Below are positions 50,402 to 64,000 of a stretch of 64,000 nt of DNA, one piece after another. How positions within the stretch are numbered: the first letter of the stretch is position 1; every line of letters begins with the position of its first letter. Made by a program: the position numbers and the translations under genes. A model generated the notes under the pieces. That model made no database searches. It saw only the letters and a program-made list of their open reading frames with translations, and was not told where the DNA came from. This stretch comes from Piromyces finnis (lineage: Eukaryota > Neocallimastigomycota > Neocallimastigomycetes > Neocallimastigales > Neocallimastigaceae), in contig MCFH01000009.1 of the NCBI GenBank assembly GCA_002104945.1, forward strand, positions 822,501-886,500, written 5' to 3'.

Positions 50402-51012
50402 ATGTTCCAAACAACAACAGATTTATATGACGATCCTACTTCTAAAGCCTTTCCAGTTGAAAGTAAACAAATAGCAATTGAAATAGAAAATTGTCATACT
50501 GAAATTATTATTAATGAATTTTCAGATAAACTTTTTATTGTTATAACGCAATTAAATAAAATTGGTAGCATGGTAATTATATAATATGATAATATAATGT
50601 ATTCAATAATTAAAAATAATAAAATAGTAAAATAGTAAAAAAAAAAAAAAAAAAAATAAAGAGAAAAAAAAAGTATATATATATTTAATTATTTTATAAT
50701 ATAAATATATTTATAAAAAAACAAACTATTACTATAAAATAGATGTTAGTTACAGCAGAGAATAACAGGATTAGTAACAATAAATTAATTAATGTTCAAT
50801 CCTTACTTGGTGCTTCAGATAATCAATTATATCAAACATTTGGTTCTTGTTTACTTCAAGAAATTCTACAAATAAGGCCAAATGAAAGAAGACCTTTATT
50901 ATTATCCCTCGCTTTAAGCAAAAAGATGTTTATTGGAGATTCTGAAGAATCAATTATGTTTATTCCCAATTTATTACCAGGAGTTTTGAAAGCAATAAAA
51001 ACTATATTATAA
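50402..51012 (+). CDS. PSMG3: Proteasome assembly chaperone 3 (PSMG3/PAC3)
   Basis: Two exons, 50402-50572 and 50743-51012, phase 0, about 147 residues. The sequence runs FPVESKQIAIEIENCHTEI, FSDKLFIVITQLNKIGSM, then MLVTAENN, INVQSLLGASDN, and ends RRPLLLSLALSKK. These follow the order of PAC3: the SKQ start, a FxxKLFxxxTQxxKxG strand, the 'SLEPSS/ LLG' turn and the terminal LLLSVALK-like strand. PAC3 with PAC4 assists assembly of the 20S alpha ring. An upstream ATG (50279) is followed by stops in the needed frame, so the start is 50402. A CACGTG (50296-50301) lies about 100 bp upstream of the start. Confidence 0.8.
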
Positions 51013-51411
51013 AATATCAAATATATATATATATATTTTTTTTTTTTTCGCTATATATATTATTAATACGCCAATATAACATCCATAATAACAATAAAAT
51101 TAACTATATTTTTTTAAAAAAATAAAAAACCTCTACATATATACTTAATAATTTCGATATTTTTAAAGGATTCATAAGAAAAAGATACAGTAAAAAATCC
51201 CCCTTTTATTTTAAAGATATGCATATATACATTTATTTTCATTATTTTTAATAATAATTGTTGATTTGCATAATAATTATTTACATGAATTTTTATATTG
51301 TTTAATATTTCCAATTTTATACAATTTTAAATTGGGAATAGAAAGAATTATTAAGCATATTTTATTTTAATTACGAGAATTTTATAGACTTTGATATATG
51401 ATATGATTTTA

Positions 51412-52060
51412 TTAATTTCTTTTTTGTTGAATAACATAAATGAATGAATTATCCATAGTGATTTGGAGTGTATATGTCATATAAGAAACTATTTAAAAAT
51501 ATTTTAATTTATGTTTTTTTTTTATGATTTTTTAAATATTATTTTTAAAAATTATATATATTATATCACTTACTACAAAGTTTAATGAAACCACCATTAT
51601 TACCAGATTCTATTATTTTTTGTGAATCATTTAACATTTCGTATATTTGTTCAGCAATTTGATTTAAATTGACGAAATTATCTGTATACTTTATTTAATT
51701 CAAAAATAATAAAAATTAATAATAATTATTATTTTTTCTCCAATTGACTTCATTATTGTTGGATTATAATAATTCTTTTTGTTAATTAAATCATATTATA
51801 ATTATTACCACTAATACATCTCCCTCATGCGACATTAACATATAAATATCACAATTTGGAACTTTTTCTAGCATTTTTGTAGCTTGAATTACATCAGAAG
51901 ATTGATTAACAAATACCAATGTCTTATATATATGAATAATTAATAATATATAATTTTTGAAAGACATTAATATAAATTGTTAGAAAAAGGAATTCCATTC
52001 ATTTTAAATTACGAGCTTATTTTTATTATAAATTTATTAAATAAAGGCTTTTATTACCAT
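51412..52060 (-). CDS. LAMTOR4: Ragulator complex subunit LAMTOR4-like
   Basis: Four exons join in frame: 52060-52058 (ATG alone), 51922-51809, 51688-~51570, and about 51489-51412, giving ~90 residues. The product reads TLVFVNQSSDVIQATKMLEKVPN, then CDIYMLMSHEGDVLV, YTDNFVNLNQIAEQIYEML, GGFIKLC, and YTLQITMDNSFIYVIQQKR. This follows LAMTOR4 (C7orf59): LERxP, a YLVLS-EGxVL strand, a helix, and a final TLLVTVSxxxVFVVKR strand pair. LAMTOR4 is a roadblock-fold subunit of Ragulator, which tethers Rag GTPases and TORC1 to the lysosome/vacuole. If the ATG-only exon is wrong, an internal ATG in MLEKVPN would start the protein. PAC3 lies convergent, prefoldin divergent. Confidence 0.75.
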
Positions 52061-52405
52061 TTTGTATTATATAATTAATTTTTCTTTCGTTATTTATCTT
52101 TTATATTTAACCTTCATATAATTTTATAATATTTATATATATTTTAAAAGTTATGAAATATTTATTAAAACATTCATTCATATTTTAAATATAAATGTCA
52201 TGTGCAACGAATGATCTATATATTAAATGCTATCAATACATAAATTTAATTAAAGAATAATAAATTTTTTTTGATTCCAAAGTTTTGAAATATTTTTTTA
52301 TATATATATTTTTTAAAGAGATAGAATTAAATATTGAAATTATTTACCATAAAATCTCTAATTTAAATATAAATTATAACAAATAAAATAAATATAAAAA
52401 GAAAA
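52061..52405. promoter_or_regulatory. Shared divergent promoter region, LAMTOR4 / prefoldin 1
   Basis: The starts of the minus-strand LAMTOR4 gene and the plus-strand prefoldin gene are only 345 bp apart, so both promoters must lie here. No specific factor site is recognised in this A/T sequence. Confidence 0.45.
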
Positions 52406-53422
52406 ATGGCTTTAAACGAAGAAGCAATTAAAAGAGTATGTCATTTCCTATAATAAATTATTGTATAAATAAGAATTAAATGTATCATGAATTAGACCAT
52501 AGTTTAAAATGAATTATTTATAATTATTGTCTTTTTTTTTATTAGAAATAAAAAGAAACAATAAAATGATAAAAAAAAAAAAAAAAAAAAAAAAAAACTA
52601 AAATTATAAATTAATGATAAAATAATTTTCATTATTATATTTTAGTAATTAAAAATTTACTAAAGTAGCAATATATATATTTGTATAATAAGCATTGAAT
52701 TAAAAACGTAAAAGTACTTGAGATTATTAATCATAAAATGGGATAATCATTAAATTTTCAATTTTAATATATAGAATGTAAAACAAAAAAAGATTAGATT
52801 TCATTAAAAAATAAATCTATTTAATGAAAAAATAAAATTAACATTTATTAAAATATAAAATAATTAAAATCAAACGCAATTTATATAACTAACAAATATA
52901 TTTTTAAATTTTTGAAAGATCTTTCAAGAAATGCAAAATAAAAATCTTCAATACACTAGAGATTTAAATGGTGTTAAGTATCAAATCCAATCCAATGAAA
53001 GAGAACAAAAAATTTGTGAACTTGCTAATAGAGAACTTCTTAATTATGATGATAATACTATAGCTTATACTTCTGTCGGAAAAATGTAATTAAGTTGACT
53101 ATATTTTTTTTTTAATTTATGATATGTTTACATTTTTTTTTTTTAAAAAATAACAATTATTGAATTTTTTTGTTAAAGTTCAAATATACAATATATATTC
53201 ATTAATAAAATTATATAATAAATTTAAATATTAAATTTATTTTTTTCTATATTAATAAGGTTTGTTCAAGCTGATTTAAAGGATATACGCAAACAAAATG
53301 AAAAACAAATTGAAGAATATAAACAAGAGCATGATGATTTAAAGAAAAAAGAAAAGTATATAGAAAAGAATTTAACAGATTTACAAAATCATCTTAAGGA
53401 TATAATGCACAGCGCTCGATAA
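52406..53422 (+). CDS. PFD1: Prefoldin subunit 1
   Basis: Three exons, 52406-52435, 52919-53085 and 53260-53422, about 119 residues. The N-terminus MALNEEAIKR leads to IFQEMQNKNLQYTRDLNGV, then SNEREQKICELANRELLNYDDNTIAYTSVGKMFVQ, the beta-hairpin region (cf. 'YEGVGRMF' in human PFDN1), and a second coiled coil LKDIRKQNEKQIEEYKQEHDDL. This matches the beta-type prefoldin subunit 1 in length and order. Prefoldin is a hexameric jellyfish-shaped chaperone that hands unfolded actin and tubulin to the CCT chaperonin. The exon 2/3 join restores the Met of GKMFVQ across the intron, which supports the splice sites. Confidence 0.9.
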
Positions 53423-58661
<5,239 letters not shown>

Positions 58662-59512
58662 ATTTTAAATATCATCCCTAGCAAAAAATAAAAAGTAATA
58701 GCGACGAAAAAAAAAAAAAAACGAAAAAAATGTTTTTTTCTTTTTTTTTTTTTCTTTTTTTTCCAAATTTTAATAATAGAATGACATCATGGTAATAAAT
58801 TCCCATCATTATAAAGATAACAAGTATCTTTTGGATCTATATATCTCTTTTTTAACTCTACTTAATACACTAACATAAATACCTTTATTTTTTGTTTTTT
58901 TTTTTTTTTATAATTTTTTTCTTCTTCTTCTTCTTCTTATTATTTAAATTAAATTTTAAAAATATATTTTTTTATATAATAAAAACGACTACCATATATA
59001 AAAAATATGTAAAAGTTAAACTACCCATATTAATTTTCTCTTTAAAATTTTACATTTATATTCCTTTCCTTTTAAAATTATTAAATAGCAAATAAAATAT
59101 AAATATATTAAAAAAAAAAAAAATTAAAATTTATAATAGAAAATCAAGTTTAAAAAGATATACTTTTGAATTTTATATATATTTAAAATTGTTTTAATTT
59201 TATTTTTATTTTAAATATAAAAGTACCATAAAAATAAAATTTACAATAGAGTTTCAAATTATTTTGAATATTTGCTTTATTATTATTATTTTTTTTAAAT
59301 AAGATAGGAATATATTATTTTAGATAATTTTCATTTTCCCTTTTATCTCTATATTTTAAATTCTTTTGAAATATTTAATTATTTGAAATTATTTCCACTT
59401 AAAATTTTGATAATATTATTTTTCATTTATTTTTGTCAAATAATATATAGTTTTTATTATTCATACGGCTGTTTTTGGTGCATTAATGTATATTTAGGGA
59501 TTTTTTAATTTT
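58662..59512. other. Convergent intergenic region
   Basis: About 850 bp between DED1 and rpiB, which converge. It holds long T and A runs and a short (CTT)n stretch near 58920-58940. No gene is supported. Confidence 0.5.
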
Positions 59513-60314
59513 TTATTGACTTTTTTCAATAGCGTGCATTTTTTCAATTCTACCAGTGTGTCTTCCACCTTCAAATGAAGTAGAAAGGAAAGTGTCAACC
59601 ATATCATAGGCAACAGATTCTTCAACAATTCTACCACCAATAGCAATGACGTTAGCATCATTGTGCTATTAAAATATGAATTATTATTGAGAATTTTTGT
59701 ATAAAAGTTAATAATAAACATTTTTATATATTTGAAATTTAATTAATTTTTTTTTTAAAATATTTACTTGTCTTGACATTTCAGCGGTGTAGTGGTCATG
59801 GCAGAGAGCACAACGAATACCGTTAACCTTGTTAGCAGACATAGAAATACCAATACCAGAACCGCAAACAACAATACCGTATTTGGTTTCTTTATTATTT
59901 TTTTTAAAAGAATGAATTATATTTATAATAATATTAATTAATTGTTACTAGCTTTTTTTAATAATAAAAATTAATGACATGTTAATTTTACCATATTCTC
60001 TTTTTGGATTTAAGTATTGAAGACAAACTTCCTTAGCAAAATCTGGGTAGTCACACTATATATTTATATTAATGTTAATTAATTTACTTATTAAGAATTG
60101 TAATGCTAATTTAATTATTTCATTAATTATTCTAAATATAGCTTACTCTTTCTTCGGCATGAACACCAACATCAATGAGATCCCAACCTTCCTTTTTCTT
60201 TAAGTATTCAACTAACTTAACTCTTAATTGATAACCAGCATGGTCGGAACCGATAACAAGAAGCTTCTTGTTGGATGGTTCTTCAACAACGTACTTTGCT
60301 AAAGGAGCTGCCAT
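59513..60314 (-). CDS. rpiB: Ribose-5-phosphate isomerase B (RpiB/LacAB family)
   Basis: Four exons join in frame: 60314-60147, 60055-59992, 59889-59768 and 59665-59513; 168 residues. Motifs: [14 protein letters not shown] near residue 18, [19 protein letters not shown], then [19 protein letters not shown] with the catalytic Cys, [27 protein letters not shown] with the conserved His and Asn, and a [14 protein letters not shown]-terminal region containing the phosphate-binding Arg. RpiB interconverts ribulose 5-phosphate and ribose 5-phosphate in the non-oxidative pentose phosphate pathway. Most animals and many fungi use the unrelated RpiA; RpiB is found in bacteria, trypanosomatids and some fungi. 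Four spliceosomal exons show that it is a resident nuclear gene, not contamination. Confidence 0.95.
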
Positions 60315-62323
60315 TTTAAATTTTATTATAATTTTTTTTTTAATTGATAAAGTATTTTACTATTTTTTTTGAGAATTAAAAAAAAAATAATTATAAAATT
60401 ATTATATTGATTTATATGATTGGTTTAAAAATATTTTTAAATTGATGACTGTAAAAAAATTAATTTTATAATATAAATTAATATTCTCAAACCTTTAATT
60501 ATAGTAATATTATTTGTGGTAGGGTATTATTGTTTTATTCTTTTTTTTTATTTAACATAATAAGCAGAATGTATATGAATAAAATATATTTATTGATGTA
60601 TAATTCTTTTGTATTATTTTTTATAATTAATATATTAAAAGCATTTTTATTTACATGCAATAAAACTAATTAATTTTCTATTTTGAAAGTTGTATTATTT
60701 TAATAAATTATGGATGGATATAAAAGGTAATATTAATTTAAAAAAAATCGTGTTAAAGATGATAGTATTTCCATTTAAAAAGGTGTAGAATGCATTGTAA
60801 TTAATATAGATGTAAAGATTTTATAGAATAAACATACTTTAAATAATATTATTTATTAAACAAATATTTTTTTATTTTTTTTGTTGGTGATTTGAAAGTT
60901 GTTGTCATTTGTATTTATAAATTTTGCTATTTTATTTGAATATTATTAAAGTTACAAAAGGTTCACATTTTAATTTTAAATTGGAATAATTAATTTTTAA
61001 ATATTTTTATTATATATATTATATAATGTTAAAAATAAAATTTATATTAATTCCTATAATTTTAAAAATACTATTTTTTATAATTCATTTTATGTTTTAT
61101 TATAATATAATAAAGAATAGAGAAAATTAATATACGTTTAACTATATATTACTGTGAAAAAAAATTCATTATAGTATATTTGAATCATAAATATTTATAC
61201 AATAAACGTTTACAATTTAAACTAACTATGTAGATATTGTTATTTAGATAATGTATAACAGTTAAAGTTTGAGAAAGATATAAATTGCTAATGATTTATA
61301 GCCATATACGAAGAAAGAAAAAAAAAGTTTTAAGTACAAAAAGATGCTATTGTAAATATCTTTTACATTAAAGAAAAATAGTTGAAATAAACTCAAGAAA
61401 TTGCTAAAAAATACAACTAAACTATAGCCAATCTAAAATTTTCAATCACCAAGAATATTTAGTTTGTCACACCTAAAAATTCATTTCTCTATCTCTTGCT
61501 TTTTTTTTTTTATTGTAAACTTTTGTATATAAAAAAGGAATAAATTTGTCTTCTTTATATTATAATTAAATCATTAAAAAAAATAAAGTGTATTATATTT
61601 TTATTTTTTTATTTTTTAAAAAAAATTAGTAGTGAACTTTAGCATTTTTTATTTCTTTAAAATGTAAAAGAATAAAATAAAATAAAATAAAATAAAATAA
61701 AATAAAATAAAATAAAATAAAATAAAATAAAATAAAATAAAATAAAATAAAATAAAATAAAATAAAATAAAATAAAATAAAATAAAATAAAATAAAATAA
61801 AATAAAATAAAATAAAATAAAATAAAATAAAATAAAATAAAATAAAATAAAATAAAATAAAATAAAATAAAATAAAATAAAATAAAATAAAATAAAATAA
61901 AATAAAATAAAATAAAATAAAATAAAATAAAATAAAATAAAATAAAATAAAATAAAAAAATTATTTAAAAAAAATATTAAAAAATTATTTAAAAATTATT
62001 TAAAAAAAATGATATAGTTGAATATTATTAATCTTAATTTTATAATAGTAAATCATGAGAATTTTTATAAGAAGTAAAATTGAATAAAAATCAAAATTTA
62101 TATTTAATGAAATTTCATTGAATCAAAATAATATCATTTTATATTAAAATATACAAATATTAAATTAAATTGAACGTCTTTTTCATAACAAATTAGTAAG
62201 CCTTATTATTTTAATTAGTTATATTTATATGGTATAAATTTCAATAAAAAATATATCGAAATCTTATTTTAATAAGTTTTGAAAGAATAACTGATAAGTA
62301 AATCAGGAAAAGAATAAGATAAA
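60315..62323. other. 2 kb intergenic region between divergent genes
   Basis: A/T-rich. It holds the long AATAA array described separately and the promoters of rpiB and the bromodomain-like gene. No coding sequence is supported. Confidence 0.5.
61671..61957 (+). repeat. (AATAA)n pentanucleotide array, ~57 copies
   Basis: An essentially perfect run of AATAA units over ~287 bp, ending in an A-rich tail with ATTATTTAAAAA echoes. No interruptions were seen. Confidence 0.95.
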
Positions 62324-64000
62324 ATGCCTTTACAGAAACAAGCTTCAAATACAATGCCTTCACGATTTAAACAAAATAAACCATTAATATCTCGGCAACC
62401 ATTAAATAAAAATGAATTTAGAAATGATAACTTAATAATTAATAGCTTAAATAAGTATAATTCAAAATCAGAAAATGAAATGCTGAAAAAAGAATTAAAA
62501 TTATGTTCCCAAGTTTGGATGAAGTTGTCAAAATTACCTCTCATAAGATACTTAGAGAAAAAAGTATTTTTTTATTATATTTATTATTTTTAAATTTTAT
62601 AAATTAGATTTTGTGTTATTAATTCATTTTATAGCATAATCCAAATGTACATTTAGATACTAAAATATTGAATGAGATTACAATAATATACGAGAAGATT
62701 AATAAAGAAGAATATATTGGAAAAGATGAATTTTATTCAATGATTATGGATATTATAAATAAATTCGGATTAATTTGTAAACCAACAGCCCAAGTATATA
62801 GTGATTACACTAATTTAAAAGTATTATTCAATTCAGAATGGAATAAATGTTTAAATATATTGAAATTAAATAAAGGTAATTCTTATTTAATAAAATTATA
62901 TATAATTATATTATTTCTTTTTTTTAAATTATAATTATTAACAATCAATATATATATTCGTGGATAAAGATATTATTACAAGTCCAGATAATAAAATAGA
63001 TAAATTAATTTGTACATTATGTAATGAAGAGTTTAAAACAAAGAAGGAATTAAAAATACATTTAAAAACTTGTTTAATAAATGAACAAAAAGTATCAATA
63101 AAAGATGAAGATACAGACAATTCTTTAACACCTTCAATTAAAAACAAATCAGTAATATCACATAGTTCATTGTCTTCACCCATTCCTAATATAAAATATA
63201 AATATGAAAAGAAAGATTTACAAAAAAGTGAGAAAAAAGAATTATCAATATCTTATAAATATTATTCAAGATTTTTTAAACCAGATTTTAAAATGGAAGA
63301 TATAAAAATTGGTGAAGTCATAGATTGCCCATTTAATAATTGTCAAAATTCTTCTAATAGTATTGCTAAACTTATTACACATATAATGACAAATCATCAA
63401 GATAAATTGACTGTAATTTCAGACTACTACTGTTCAATTTGTGGGAAGAGGCTTCCGGATATAACGACACAATTGATTCATTGTGTTGAACATCAATATA
63501 ATAAACGTAGAAAAATATTTTCAAAAGATCATACAACATCAATATTTTCTTCAACAACATCATTATTAAATCCATTGGGTACTATTCAAAACCCATTTAT
63601 TCCAATTAATTCAACTTTACCTATACCATCATCTAATACAAAATCATTAAGTACTAAATCATTAAAACTAAAACGTAAGTATCCATTTTCAATACAGGAT
63701 TGTAATAAACTACCTATAAATGATGGAAAGATTAAAGAAAAAGAAAATAATTTATTTCCATTGACACCATCATCTACATCATCCTTATCTCAAACCTTAA
63801 CCTCACCAGTAAAATTTAATGAAAAACAATTGAAAGAAAATAATACCTCACTGAATATTAGTTTTAAAGTAAAGGAAGGAGAAAAAGTAAAGAAATTAAA
63901 AACTAAAGATAAAGAATATAATACTTTATCTGAAAAATCATCAGATAAGTTAAATAAAAATATATCTGAAAAAATCCAACTTCAACTTGGCCAATCTAGT
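62324..64000 (+). CDS. Bromodomain-like plus C2H2 zinc-finger protein (3' end outside window)
   Basis: Exons 62324-62563, 62635-62875 and 62970 to the window edge (still open at 64000). Residues ~60-160 look like a degenerate bromodomain: VWMKLSKLPLIRYLEKK, then a ZA-like region without the usual PMDL, IYEKINKEEYIGKDEFYSMIMDI, and CKPTAQVYSDYTNLKVLFNSEW. Where bromodomains have the acetyl-lysine-binding Asn (in a Y-N pair), this protein has I-C. Three zinc fingers follow: CTLCNEEF...HLKTC (CCHC), CPFNNC...HIMTNH and CSICGKRL...HCVEH (C2H2), then Ser/Thr-rich sequence. The architecture suggests a chromatin-associated factor, but no specific family is recognised, and the domain call rests on pattern alignment by eye. 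Confidence 0.6.

Overview
The window reads as nuclear DNA of an extremely AT-rich eukaryote, most likely a zoosporic fungus and probably an anaerobic gut fungus (Neocallimastigomycota). The grounds are short GT-AG introns, long A/T intergenic deserts, abundant homopolymers and microsatellites, Asn/Ser-rich low-complexity protein segments, fungal-type housekeeping genes, and a ciliogenesis-type protein (CATIP-like), which implies a flagellated stage. The phylum is inferred, not proven. Exon structures below were assembled by hand from splice signals and reading-frame continuity.

Layout, left to right: C-terminal half of a HEATR5/Laa1-like HEAT protein (1-2747, +, open to the left); NPR3 (3453-6217, +); TFIIA large subunit TOA1 (7518-8881, +); a RhoGAP-like protein (9627-12767, -); a 3.9 kb desert; an F-box protein (16676-18891, +) with a duplicated 3' flank; a complex II cytochrome b subunit, SDHC-like (20159-21499, -); a secreted or membrane-anchored histidine phosphatase (22301-23234, -); a 4.2 kb desert holding a minisatellite and a tRNA-like SINE candidate (about 26290-26830); a CCCH/RWD-like/CHY zinc-finger protein (27422-29986, +); a decayed LINE with endonuclease, reverse transcriptase and zinc knuckle and a poly(A) tail (about 30785-36019), interrupted by an antisense insert carrying a small secreted Cys-rich reading frame, and followed by an older 3' end of the same LINE family (about 36050-36520).

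The right half holds CSN5 (36998-39386, +); the E2 variant UEV/MMS2 (40051-41185, -); a HERP-like ubiquitin-domain ER membrane protein (42957-44828, +); a CATIP-like flagellar/actin protein (46233-50028, +); proteasome assembly chaperone 3 (50402-51012, +); Ragulator subunit LAMTOR4 (51412-52060, -); prefoldin subunit 1 (52406-53422, +); a 3 kb desert; the DED1/DDX3 helicase (56445-58661, +); ribose-5-phosphate isomerase B (59513-60314, -); a very long perfect pentanucleotide repeat (61671-61957); and the 5' part of a protein with a degenerate bromodomain and C2H2 fingers (62324 to beyond the window, +).

There is no operon logic. Several genes belong to common cellular themes: ubiquitin/NEDD8 (CSN5, UEV, HERP, F-box), TORC1 nutrient signalling at the vacuole/lysosome (NPR3, LAMTOR4) and proteostasis (PAC3, prefoldin). 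The points most worth a second look are the SDHC protein that has Tyr where the heme-ligating His is expected, the SINE candidate, the gene fragment inside the LINE, and the CATIP homologue in a fungus.
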